Made by a program: the position numbers and the translations under genes. The notes below the pieces were generated by a model that worked only from the letters and a program-made list of their open reading frames with translations, did no database searches and was not told where the DNA came from. Source: CAZIXN01 sp039180415 (GTDB taxonomy: Bacteria > Planctomycetota > Phycisphaerae > Phycisphaerales > Phycisphaeraceae). Taken from it: DNA of 64,000 nt. The first letter of the stretch is position 1; the number at the start of each line of letters is the position of its first letter. Location of the stretch: contig JBCDDH010000001.1 of the NCBI GenBank assembly GCA_039180415.1, positions 49,155-113,154 of the forward strand, read 5' to 3'. This document shows, one piece after another, positions 8,981-16,347 of the stretch.

Positions 8981-8987
8981 TGTGTTC

Positions 8988-9013
8988 GGCCTGGTCGCTT
9001 AAGCGACCAGGCC
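8988..9013. terminator. 26-bp perfect palindrome between convergent genes
   Basis: A perfect palindrome, arms GGCCTGGTCGCTT and its complement, is centred between 9000 and 9001. It lies 7 bp after the sugar dehydrogenase stop and overlaps the last codons and stop of the convergent methyltransferase (TAA at 8999-9001). It lacks a strong U-tract on either side, so it is best viewed as a bidirectional transcription barrier or RNA 3'-end hairpin rather than a textbook intrinsic terminator. Confidence 0.6.
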
Positions 9014-9622
9014 ACGCCGCATGGCGATCGTTGCGTCGTGGCCGTCGCGGAAGTAGTCCTGACGCAGCGAGACGTAGGGCGTTTGCGCCAGCGCCCAATC
9101 GAGCAGCTTGCGGGTCGGCAGTCGGTGGGCGGGGTATTGCTGCGGCACGGCGTCGGGTCCGCACGTGTCGGCCAGGAAATTGAACACCAGCGCCTCGGCG
9201 CAGCCGGCCCACGCCGCGTCGAGGACCCGCAGCGCGGTGGCGTCGTCCATCGTGTTCAGCGTGCCGGAGATCAGGGTGACGTCGGGTTTGGTTTCCGCGA
9301 GCAGCTCGGGCTGATTCACGAAGTCGCCCGCCGCGAACGAAACCCGCTCCAAGCCGCGGGTCTTTGCGAAATCGATCACGTCGGGCAGGCCGTCCACGCC
9401 GTGGTAGTGGGCGTAGTCGCAGCCGTTTTCCAGCAGCCACTCGGCCAGGTCGCCGCGGCTGCACCCCGCGTCGAGCAGCCGCTTGTCCCGCAGGTCGATC
9501 GTCTCGGCGAACACCTTGAAGCGTCGCGTCTGGGTCTCGGGCCGAGCCCACATCGTCACGTCGAACGCGCTGCCGTGGCGGTCTTGCGCGTCGCGGTACG
9601 GCTGGAGGTACGCGTCGTTCAT
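8999..9622 (-). CDS. class I SAM-dependent methyltransferase-like protein
   Basis: 207 aa. Motif I is LLDAGCSRGDLAEWL (residues about 49-63), followed by an acidic position (GVDGLPDVIDFA) and FAAGDFVNQPEL, the order expected for a Rossmann-fold SAM methyltransferase; TLISGTLNTMDD could be motif IV. The acceptor substrate is unknown. The start (MNDAYLQPYRDAQ) lies 2 nt after the stop of the upstream CNNM-CBS gene, so the two are almost certainly one operon. The terminal codons form half of the palindrome at 8988-9013. Confidence 0.88.
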   Translation of the reverse strand: MNDAYLQPYRDAQDRHGSAFDVTMWARPETQTRRFKVFAETIDLRDKRLLDAGCSRGDLAEWLLENGCDYAHYHGVDGLPDVIDFAKTRGLERVSFAAGDFVNQPELLAETKPDVTLISGTLNTMDDATALRVLDAAWAGCAEALVFNFLADTCGPDAVPQQYPAHRLPTRKLLDWALAQTPYVSLRQDYFRDGHDATIAMRRGLVA

Positions 9623-9624
9623 CG

Positions 9625-10740
9625 TTAAGCGGTCTCCGCGCTGAAGTTCTGGCGTTTGCGTCGCATCAACCGGCGGGCGAGTTCGCGCATGTCCGCCGTG
9701 GTATCGGTCTCGTCGACGATCTCGACGCCCAGTAGGGTCTCGATGCAGTCTTCGAGGGTGATCAGTCCCGCGGTGCCGCCGAACTCGTCGACGACGAGCA
9801 TGGCATGGCGCTGCTCGCGGATGAACCGGTCCATCACTTGATCCAAGCGTGCGGCGTCGGGGACGACGGGCATGTCGCGCATCAGCTCCCGCAGCGGCTT
9901 GTCGTATTCGCCGTCGGCGTAGGCGTGGAGGATGGCGTGGCGGGTGACCTTGCCGGTGACATGATCGAGGTCGCCGTCGTACAGCGGGATCCGGGAGAAG
10001 CGCAGCCGCCCGTACTCGTCCACGACCTGTCGCACGGTCGTGTCCTGCGACAGGGCAAAGACCACGGGGCGCGGCGTCATAACCTCCTTAACGGGCACCT
10101 GCGTCATGCCCAGCAGGTTGCGGATGACGCGCAGCTCTTCGCGGTCGAGTGCGCCGTCGGTGAGCCCGAGGTCGGCCATCGAGGCGATCTCTTCGCGTGA
10201 GACGGGTGCTTGGTGGCCGCCGCCGAACCACTTGGACATCCAGTTGAGTGGCACGAGGATCGGCCAAAGCACGACCATCAGGATGCTGATGGTGACCGCG
10301 GTGAACGGCGCGAGCGGCCGGGCGTAGGCGGCGCCGAGGCTCTTGGGGATGATCTCGGAGAGCACGAGGATCAGCAGCGTGAGGATGGCGGTGGCGATCG
10401 CGTTGATCGTGCTGCCGAACATGATTTGGACTTGCGCTCCAACGCCGACGGCACCGGCCGTGTGGGAGATGGTGTTAAGGGTCAAGATGGCGGCGAGGGC
10501 GCGATCGAGGTTGTTCTTGATTCTCTCCAACCGGCCGCCGCTTTTGGCACCGGCCGCCTTGAGCGATGCGATGTAGCTGCGCGGCAGGGAGAGCACACCC
10601 GCTTCGAGCATGGAGCAAAGGAACGACACGCCGATGGCGATCGCGAAGAAGACGATCAGCAGCGAGCCGTTCGTGGAGTTCCACCCGATGGCGGGCACGT
10701 CGGAGGCGGTCGGGACGCCGGCGGCGAGGACGGGGTGCAT
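9625..10740 (-). CDS. CNNM/CorC-type transporter with CBS pair, lacking the C-terminal CorC domain
   Basis: 371 aa. The N-terminal CNNM (DUF21) membrane domain includes FCSMLEAGVLSLPRSYI, NTISHTAGAVGVGAQ and LVLSEIIPKSLGAAYARP, with about four hydrophobic helices to residue 170. A CBS pair follows, from VKEVMTPRPVVFAL to VVDEFGGTAGLITLEDCIE. The protein ends about 30 residues later, so the CorC/HlyC C-terminal domain present in many relatives is absent. The family handles Mg2+/Co2+ at the inner membrane. Start ATG 10740 has AGGATTGG upstream. It is divergent from the padR gene and shares a 97-bp intergenic region with it. Confidence 0.92.
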   Translation of the reverse strand: MHPVLAAGVPTASDVPAIGWNSTNGSLLIVFFAIAIGVSFLCSMLEAGVLSLPRSYIASLKAAGAKSGGRLERIKNNLDRALAAILTLNTISHTAGAVGVGAQVQIMFGSTINAIATAILTLLILVLSEIIPKSLGAAYARPLAPFTAVTISILMVVLWPILVPLNWMSKWFGGGHQAPVSREEIASMADLGLTDGALDREELRVIRNLLGMTQVPVKEVMTPRPVVFALSQDTTVRQVVDEYGRLRFSRIPLYDGDLDHVTGKVTRHAILHAYADGEYDKPLRELMRDMPVVPDAARLDQVMDRFIREQRHAMLVVDEFGGTAGLITLEDCIETLLGVEIVDETDTTADMRELARRLMRRKRQNFSAETA

Positions 10741-10781
10741 CGTCCAATCCTAACCTCGCCGCCGCCACCGATCCCGGGGAC

Positions 10782-10809
10782 TTGACAAACAAGCTTTATG
10801 GTATAAAGT
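10782..10809 (+). promoter_or_regulatory. padR promoter with overlapping inverted repeat operator
   Basis: TTGACA at 10782-10787 is a perfect -35. TAAAGT (10804-10809, 16-bp spacer) or TATAAA (10802-10807) can act as -10. Overlapping the spacer and -10 is a 15-bp inverted repeat, CTTTAT-GGT-ATAAAG, at 10794-10808. PadR proteins often bind such sites in their own promoters, so autorepression is likely. It is the most AT-rich stretch in this part of the window. Confidence 0.7.
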
Positions 10810-10837
10810 AAAAAAGCCTTATGCTGCGAGGTAAGCC

Positions 10838-11173
10838 ATGAGCCGCCTGCGAAAACAGACCCTGGACGGACAGATCGAGACGCTGCTGCTCGCGACGCTG
10901 GAGGAGGGCCCCAGCTACGGCTACCAGATCGTCAAGGACCTCAACGAACGCGCCGGCGACCTGCTGCGGCTCGGGGAAGGCACGGTGTACCCCGTCCTGC
11001 ACCGGATGGAAGAGCGCGGCGTCCTGTCCTGCTCTTGGCGCAAGGGCGACCGCGGCCAGCCGCGGAAGTACTACCGGCTCAACGCACGGGGCAAGAAGGC
11101 GCTCGCGGAGCAACGGCAGCAGTGGGCCGGGCTCCAGCAAGTCATGAACACGGTGTTAGGAAACCCGGCCTGA
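10838..11173 (+). CDS. PadR family transcriptional regulator
   Basis: 111 aa, standard for the small PadR-s1 subfamily. The winged helix is evident: ETLLLATLEEGPSYGYQIVK, then the recognition region LRLGEGTVYPVLHRMEERGV and the wing WRKGDRGQPRKYYRLNARGK. It is expected to be a dimeric cytosolic repressor. The overlapping operator-like repeat at 10794-10808 supports autoregulation. The next gene starts 20 bp downstream and encodes a permease-prefix-domain membrane protein, a common PadR partner whose expression it presumably controls. Confidence 0.95.
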   Translation: MSRLRKQTLDGQIETLLLATLEEGPSYGYQIVKDLNERAGDLLRLGEGTVYPVLHRMEERGVLSCSWRKGDRGQPRKYYRLNARGKKALAEQRQQWAGLQQVMNTVLGNPA

Positions 11174-11192
11174 ATCTCACCAGGAGCAAGCG

Positions 11193-11888
11193 ATGGCGGC
11201 TATTCTTGAAGATTACATCGAACAAATCGTGCTTTACGCCAACCGTTCCGGGAACCACGCGGAAGACCTACGACGCGAGCTCCGAGACCACCTGTCGGCC
11301 AAGTCTCGCGAACTGGAAGCCGGCGGCATGCCCCGCGAAGACGCGCTGTTCCGCGCGACGCGCGATCACGGCAACCCCAAGGTCGTGGGCTATCGGCTGC
11401 GGCCCAAGTGGGCGTGGCTGGACGTGCGGACGACCGGGACGGCCCGCGGCGTCGTGGCCGTCGGTCCGCGGGCGGTGGGGGTGCTGGCGATCGGCGGCGT
11501 CAGTGTCGGCGTGTTCAGCTTCGGCGGCTTGTCGGTCGGGTTGTTCGGGATCGGCGGCCTGCTGCTCACCGCGTTTCTGGGCTGGGGCGGCATCGTCGTG
11601 ACGCCGTTCGGCCTGGCATATGGCGGGATGGCGTTGGGGCTGCTGGCGATGGGCGGGTTCGCCGCGGGGGCTTGGGCGGGCGGCGCGGTGGACGCGTCGC
11701 TGTGGGCCTTCGACACGATGCCCGGCTGGTTGCGCTACGGGACATCGCCGTTCCAACACTACTGGGGCCACTTGGTGTTTCAGTGTGCGATGTTGGGGGT
11801 GATGTCGGCATTGATGGTGTTTTCAACGCTGGTCGATCGGCGCGAGCGACTCCGGATCGGCGAACCGCGGGAACTCACGGGCTACTGA
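11193..11888 (+). CDS. permease prefix domain 1-type membrane protein
   Basis: 231 aa; ATG 11193 follows AGGAG by 8 nt. Residues 1-70 (EDYIEQIVLYANRSGNHAED through ATRDHGNPKVVGYRL) match the soluble prefix domain found before permeases in PadR operons. Residues about 85-165 are a run of short Gly-rich hydrophobic repeats (VGVLAIGG, VGVFSFGG, VGLFGIGG, LGLLAMGG), about 8-10 residues each, like a glycine-zipper membrane sheet. One more helix (CAMLGVMSALMVFSTLV) follows near the C-terminus. It carries no ABC permease domain. Role unknown; probably an envelope-stress or drug-response membrane protein controlled by PadR. Confidence 0.85.
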   Translation: MAAILEDYIEQIVLYANRSGNHAEDLRRELRDHLSAKSRELEAGGMPREDALFRATRDHGNPKVVGYRLRPKWAWLDVRTTGTARGVVAVGPRAVGVLAIGGVSVGVFSFGGLSVGLFGIGGLLLTAFLGWGGIVVTPFGLAYGGMALGLLAMGGFAAGAWAGGAVDASLWAFDTMPGWLRYGTSPFQHYWGHLVFQCAMLGVMSALMVFSTLVDRRERLRIGEPRELTGY

Positions 11889-11945
11889 CACGCGACCGCC
11901 CGAAGGCGTAAGCATGGGGGCAATACGCCAATCGCAAACTCGAAC

Positions 11946-12947
11946 ATGCCGTCTAACCCGATGTCGATACCCCCGAGATCATCTGTCCATGTGCGAACGC
12001 GGGTAAGGCGGTTGACCCTTTCCCATCCAACGGTTGCAGCCCTGATTCTGTGGAGCGCACTGACGTTCGGCTGCACACCTACGCCTGCGGTAGTGCCCCA
12101 TCTCGATGTCACGTCGAACCTGTTCGTCGGTGAGTACCAGCAACCGGAGCAAGACCACCGTCAAACAGATATCGTCGTCATCGTGCTCGGCGGTTCCGAA
12201 GGAGGAATGCCAAAAGGATGGGGACAGTGGTTCCGTGAGATGGGCTACCCGACCCTAACGGTCGCGTATTTCGGTGTGGATGGCCTGCCCCCTCGCCTCG
12301 ACCGCGTCCCCGTCGAGGCCGTCGTTGACGCGGTGGCGTGGTTGAAAGGCCGGCCGGAGTTGCGGTCGGCACGGGTCGTGGTTTACGGCGGTTCCAAAGG
12401 GGCGGAGCTCGCGCTCCTGGCGGCGTCGAAATGCCCGGAGATCACCGGCGTCATCGTGTTTTCACCCAGCCACGTCGTTTGGCAGGGCATCCCCGAGGTG
12501 TTCTGGCCGCCACGGTCGTCGTGGACGTGGCGGGGAGAGCCCGTGCCGTTTGTCCCGTACCCGTGGTGGCCGATCCCGGACCTGGATACCCCCGGAGACC
12601 TGCGGAAGATGTACGAGCAAGCCCTGAAACAGGAATTGTTGGTCGATCCGGCCCTCATCGAGGTTGAGGCGATCGACGGTCCGGTGCTGGTGTTTTCGGG
12701 CGGGGATGATCAGGTTTGGCCTTCACAGAAGATGGCCGAGTTGATTGTCGAGCGTCTGGATGAATCAGGCTTTCTGCACGCCGTGGAACACGTGAACTAC
12801 CCGGAAGCCGGGCACGCGTTTGTGCCGCTGACGGAGCGGCAACGAGCACTGCTGGGCGGCACGCCGGAAGCCAACGCCGCCGCGGGCGAAGACTCACGGG
12901 AACGGGTGCGTCGGTTTTTAGCGCGGTTGGAAGATGACTCGCATTGA
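11946..12947 (+). CDS. alpha/beta hydrolase, acyl-CoA thioesterase/BAAT C-terminal-like
   Basis: 333 aa. After a hydrophobic leader (PTVAALILWSALTFGC, possibly a lipoprotein signal though the lipobox is poor) the hydrolase core shows VVIVLGGSEGGMP as an oxyanion strand, the nucleophile elbow VVYGGSKGAELALLAA (Ser about residue 150) and the late acid/His region VLVFSGGDDQVWPSQKMAE and NYPEAGHAFV. This order matches BAAT-type acyl-thioester hydrolases and dienelactone-hydrolase relatives. The substrate is unknown. The start is uncertain because no clear Shine-Dalgarno precedes 11946; ATG 11964 is an alternative. It converges on the glycogen synthase gene. Confidence 0.85.
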   Translation: MPSNPMSIPPRSSVHVRTRVRRLTLSHPTVAALILWSALTFGCTPTPAVVPHLDVTSNLFVGEYQQPEQDHRQTDIVVIVLGGSEGGMPKGWGQWFREMGYPTLTVAYFGVDGLPPRLDRVPVEAVVDAVAWLKGRPELRSARVVVYGGSKGAELALLAASKCPEITGVIVFSPSHVVWQGIPEVFWPPRSSWTWRGEPVPFVPYPWWPIPDLDTPGDLRKMYEQALKQELLVDPALIEVEAIDGPVLVFSGGDDQVWPSQKMAELIVERLDESGFLHAVEHVNYPEAGHAFVPLTERQRALLGGTPEANAAAGEDSRERVRRFLARLEDDSH

Positions 12948-12965
12948 TGTTTCGGGCGGGCTCGA

Positions 12966-14903
12966 TCACCCCAGCCGGTCCAGCGCGAGGCCGTGGGCCT
13001 CGTCGTAACGCCGGCCGAGGTTGTTCCAGTCGAAGTGTTGGGCGAAGTCTTCGACGGCGTTGCGGAGGTTGATGCGGTCGCGGCGGTTGGTCTGGCAGAA
13101 GGTCTCGAGGTACCGCGCCAGCGCTTCGGCGGAGTCGTGCGGGTGGTGGCCACGGCGGGGGTTGACGTGCAGGCCCTGCTCGGCGGTGCCGATGTTGAGG
13201 TGCCCGACGTAGCTGCCAAAGCCGGAGAGGTCGGAGGTCACGGCCGGGACGCCCGAGGCGATGCACTCCAGCGGCGTGTAGCCCCAGGGCTCGTAGTAGC
13301 TGGGGAAGACGCCCAGGTGGCAGCCACGGACGAACTGGTCGTAGTCCAGGCCGAACAGCGGGTTGGTCGCCGTGACGAAGTCGGGGTGGAACACGACCTT
13401 GACCTTGTCCTCGGGGGCGTTGAACAGGCCGCAGGCCTTGAGCTGGGTGATGACCGGGTCCTTGCCTTCGTCGAGCAGGTCGTGCGTGACGAACGGAGGC
13501 AGCCCGTCGCGTTTCCAGGCTTGTTGGTTGCGGCGGAGGCGGAGCCGCCAGTAATCGTCGACGAGCAGGTTGAGGTCGGGGATGCGGCCGGCGGTGGCTT
13601 CGAAGAACAGCTTGTCGCCGATCTGCTGCTGGTACTGCCCGATGATCTTGCGGAAGTCCTGGAGCGCGGCGGCGTTGTGCAGCAGTTGCACGTTGATGGC
13701 GTGGTGCGGGGCCTTGGTGATGATCAGGAAGATCAGGGTGACGGGGGCCTGCTGCTCTTTGAGCCGGTGATTGAGGCGGGCGAGCGCCTCGATGGTCAGG
13801 TCCATGCCCTTGTTGCGGTACTCGTACCGGCCGGCGGTGAAGGCGTAGAGCGTGGTGTCCAGGTCAAAGGTGTAGTGCGGGAAGAAGTGCCCGATGGTGA
13901 ACTCGTGCAAGCGCTGCTTGTATTGGTCGTGGAGGTGCTGGAACTCGTGGACGGCGGCGAAGCGTTCGATGTTGATGCCGTTGGGCAGGACGACGTCACA
14001 CTTTCGGCCGAGGATGTGTTCGCATTCGAACGCGGTGACGTCGGAGACGGTGGAGAACACGTGGCTGCCGTGGGCGGCGGCGCGTTCGAGGCCGTGCTGA
14101 GCTTCGACGTTGTAGTTCTTGGCTTCCTCGGCGGTGTTGTAGAACGGCAGGTGGTCGTAGTAGACCGGGCTGTTCATCGCGAGGTACCGGCCGAGCAGGG
14201 TGGCGTGGGTCGTGAAGACCAGCGAGCCGGGCCAGCTCTCCTTACGGAGCATGGGGATGCAGCCGCCGGCCATCCACTCGTGGACGTGGGCGATCAGCTT
14301 GCGGCGGTGCCCCTCCTGCTCGCCGAGGACGGTGAGCAGGACGCGGATCGATTCGGCGAACGCGACGACGTCGTTGAGCAGCTCGTCGTTGCCGGGCGTG
14401 GGGATGTGGTGGTCGGCCCAGAGGCGATACTTGATGTCGTCGAGGTAGCGGCGGGTGTCGGGCAGGTGCAGGAGGACCAGGTGCGGCCGACCGGTGACCA
14501 GCCACCGGCCGTATTCGGCGCCGATGCCGATCTCGCGCATGCGTTGGACGGCCTTGCCCATCGGGCCGACCAGCGGCGCGGGCTCAAACTCGACCTGGGC
14601 GGAGCGCTCCTGGTACGGGCCGACGAGGCAGTACCGGCTGTTGCCCCACCGGCGGAGCATGGTGGGGATTTTTGAGCGCAGGACCGTGTAGATGCCGCCG
14701 ACCTGGTTGCAGGCCTCCCAGGCGATCTCGAGCAGCATGGGGTCGGCGCGGCGGCGGTTGGTCAGCGCGGCGACGCGGGGGTTGGTGGACGTACCGGGCT
14801 GTCCGGCGGCGGGCTCGCCGCTGACGTCGTACACGCCGTCGTCGAGGTCGAATTCGTCGGAGGCGGGCGTGAGGTCCGGTGCGTTCGGGGGATCGGGCGT
14901 CAC
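12966..14903 (-). CDS. glycogen synthase, GT3 (eukaryote/yeast-like) family
   Basis: About 645 aa from GTG 14903, chosen because GGAGA lies 7 nt upstream; the frame stays open to an ATG at 14984, adding 27 non-conserved residues. It transfers glucose from a nucleotide sugar to glycogen. GT3 features: AWEACNQVGGIYTVLRSK near the N-terminus, YCLVGPY, HVHEWMAGGCIPMLRK, FTTHATLLGRYLA, VSDVTAFECEHILGRKCDVV, LPNGINIERF, the core FTAGRYEYRNKGMDLTIEAL, and the C-terminal donor-site motif FPSYYEPWGYTPLECIASGV. These are hallmarks of Gys/Gsy enzymes rather than bacterial GlgA (GT5). The ~50-residue N-terminus is acidic and Pro-rich. No other glycogen gene is adjacent. Confidence 0.93.
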   Translation of the reverse strand: MTPDPPNAPDLTPASDEFDLDDGVYDVSGEPAAGQPGTSTNPRVAALTNRRRADPMLLEIAWEACNQVGGIYTVLRSKIPTMLRRWGNSRYCLVGPYQERSAQVEFEPAPLVGPMGKAVQRMREIGIGAEYGRWLVTGRPHLVLLHLPDTRRYLDDIKYRLWADHHIPTPGNDELLNDVVAFAESIRVLLTVLGEQEGHRRKLIAHVHEWMAGGCIPMLRKESWPGSLVFTTHATLLGRYLAMNSPVYYDHLPFYNTAEEAKNYNVEAQHGLERAAAHGSHVFSTVSDVTAFECEHILGRKCDVVLPNGINIERFAAVHEFQHLHDQYKQRLHEFTIGHFFPHYTFDLDTTLYAFTAGRYEYRNKGMDLTIEALARLNHRLKEQQAPVTLIFLIITKAPHHAINVQLLHNAAALQDFRKIIGQYQQQIGDKLFFEATAGRIPDLNLLVDDYWRLRLRRNQQAWKRDGLPPFVTHDLLDEGKDPVITQLKACGLFNAPEDKVKVVFHPDFVTATNPLFGLDYDQFVRGCHLGVFPSYYEPWGYTPLECIASGVPAVTSDLSGFGSYVGHLNIGTAEQGLHVNPRRGHHPHDSAEALARYLETFCQTNRRDRINLRNAVEDFAQHFDWNNLGRRYDEAHGLALDRLG

Positions 14904-15082
14904 CGGGGTTTCTCCAAGGCGAGTATCACGGACGTCAGAGTCTGAAATCTTACCGATTTGCCAGATCCAACGGCGTCTTAGCATCGGCCACGCCGAAAGC
15001 CCGCCGCCATTGATTCGTAGGATGCGGGCCCCGGCGGTTTCGCACAGTTCTCGGACGATCGCCCCGCGTCAAGGAACGCTTC

Positions 15083-15823
15083 ATGCACGACGACCACGCT
15101 CATCATCACGACCACGCGGAGGAGGAAGGGCCGCAGATGCAGGCCCGCGCGAAAGACCACCTCCAAGCCGAGTCGGCGCAGGCCTGGGCGGCGGCGATCA
15201 TCGGCGGGGACGTCGCGGCGGTGGCGGCGATGCTGGCCGACCGGCCGGGGCGGGCGAATCAATTTCTGTCGCAGGACCGGCCGTGGGGCTTGGAGATGTG
15301 GATGCCGCTGCATTTCGCGGCGCGCGAGGGGCACGCGGCGGTGGTGGCCGTGTTGCTGGAAAGAGGGGTTCGGCCGGAGTGTCGGACGCGGTTCGCGACC
15401 CCGATGCACGCCCGGCGGACGCCGCTGCACTTCGCGGCCGAGGGCGGGCACGCCGCGGTGTTGGCGCAACTATTGGACGCGGGCGCCGACGTCGACGTGT
15501 TGGACGCGCGGAACGACCGACCGCTGCACCTGGCGGCGCGTCGAGGGCACGCGGCGGCGGCGCGGGCGTTGGTGGCGGCCGGGGCCGACCCGGAGGCGAA
15601 GAACGGCAACGCACGGACGCCGTTGCACGAAGCGATCCGTTCGGACGACGGGGTGAGCGACGCGGACGCGAACGCGGCGGCGCTCACTTTGCTGGAGCTC
15701 GGAGCCGACCCGACGGCGGAATGCCCGAAGGAAGCGCTGTTCCGAACGCCCGTCCTGCGATGCGAGGCGATGGGGGAGCGGCGAGACGCGGTGCTCCTGA
15801 AGCTGCGCGAAGCGATCGGGTAG
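15083..15823 (+). CDS. ankyrin repeat protein with His-rich N-terminus
   Basis: 246 aa. The first 14 residues (MHDDHAHHHDHAEEE) are a histidine/aspartate cluster that could bind metal. Four to five ankyrin repeats follow: MPLHFAAREGHAAVVAVLLE, TPLHFAAEGGHAAVLAQLLD, RPLHLAARRGHAAAARALVA, and a degenerate TPLHEAIRSDDGVSDADANA with a short insertion. There is no signal peptide, so it is probably a cytosolic protein-interaction module; the partner is unknown. A palindromic repeat begins at its stop codon. Confidence 0.9.
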   Translation: MHDDHAHHHDHAEEEGPQMQARAKDHLQAESAQAWAAAIIGGDVAAVAAMLADRPGRANQFLSQDRPWGLEMWMPLHFAAREGHAAVVAVLLERGVRPECRTRFATPMHARRTPLHFAAEGGHAAVLAQLLDAGADVDVLDARNDRPLHLAARRGHAAAARALVAAGADPEAKNGNARTPLHEAIRSDDGVSDADANAAALTLLELGADPTAECPKEALFRTPVLRCEAMGERRDAVLLKLREAIG

Positions 15824-15845
15824 CCGCAGGCCAACGGCCTGCGCG
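15821..15845. repeat. REP-like palindromic repeat, copy 1
   Basis: 25 bp with 8-bp arms CGCAGGCC and GGCCTGCG around the triplet AAC (15825-15843). A near-identical copy (23/25 bases) is at 34904-34928. Both copies sit just after a gene's 3' end. This is the pattern of bacterial REP elements, which can act as mRNA 3'-end stabilisers or weak terminators. Confidence 0.65.
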
Positions 15846-15894
15846 TCTCCGCGGGGTTGCGACGACCGGTTCTGGCGTGTCATACGATCAATGC

Positions 15895-16347
15895 ATGAAT
15901 CTCGAACGCGCCATCGCGATCGCCACGCAGGCCCATGCCGGGCAGACGCAACGCAACGGCGAGCCGTACATCTTGCACCCGATCCGGGTGATGCTGAGCC
16001 TGTCGAACGGCCCGGGTGCCCCGGCGGGCGACGAACTCGACGAGCTGCGGATCGTGGCGATCCTTCACGACGTGGTGGAAGACACGCCGTGGACGCTGGG
16101 CATGCTCCGGGACGAGGGCTTCGCCGCCGATGTGATCACGGCGGTGGACGCGGTGACCAAGCGCGACGGCGAGGAGTATCCGGATTTCGTGGAACGCAGC
16201 GCCGCCGACCCGCTGGGCCGGCGGGTGAAGCTGGCGGACCTCGAGGACAACCTGGACATCCGGCGTCTGCCGAAGTGGAAGCCCAAGGACGCCACCCGAG
16301 CCGAGAAGTACCTCAAGGCGTGGCGTCGCTTGAAGGCGTTGGGTTGA
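15895..16347 (+). CDS. HD-domain phosphohydrolase, RelA/SpoT hydrolase-like
   Basis: 150 aa from ATG 15895 (MNLERAIAIATQAHAGQTQR); the open frame extends much further upstream but that part is not coding. The motifs AHAGQTQRNGEPYILHPIRV, VAILHDVVEDTPWT and EKYLKAW match the small bifunctional-synthetase-like HD proteins related to SpoT/MESH1, with the HD pair in AILHD. MESH1-type enzymes hydrolyse (p)ppGpp; that activity here is inference. The last 35 bp overlap the convergent rhodanese gene. Confidence 0.9.
   Translation: MNLERAIAIATQAHAGQTQRNGEPYILHPIRVMLSLSNGPGAPAGDELDELRIVAILHDVVEDTPWTLGMLRDEGFAADVITAVDAVTKRDGEEYPDFVERSAADPLGRRVKLADLEDNLDIRRLPKWKPKDATRAEKYLKAWRRLKALG

Noticed and set aside
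14692..15894. N-terminal 400 codons in frame with the HD-domain gene
   Set aside because: Low-complexity Arg/Gly/Ala translation lying opposite glycogen synthase and over the ankyrin gene; the HD protein has a normal ATG at 15895.
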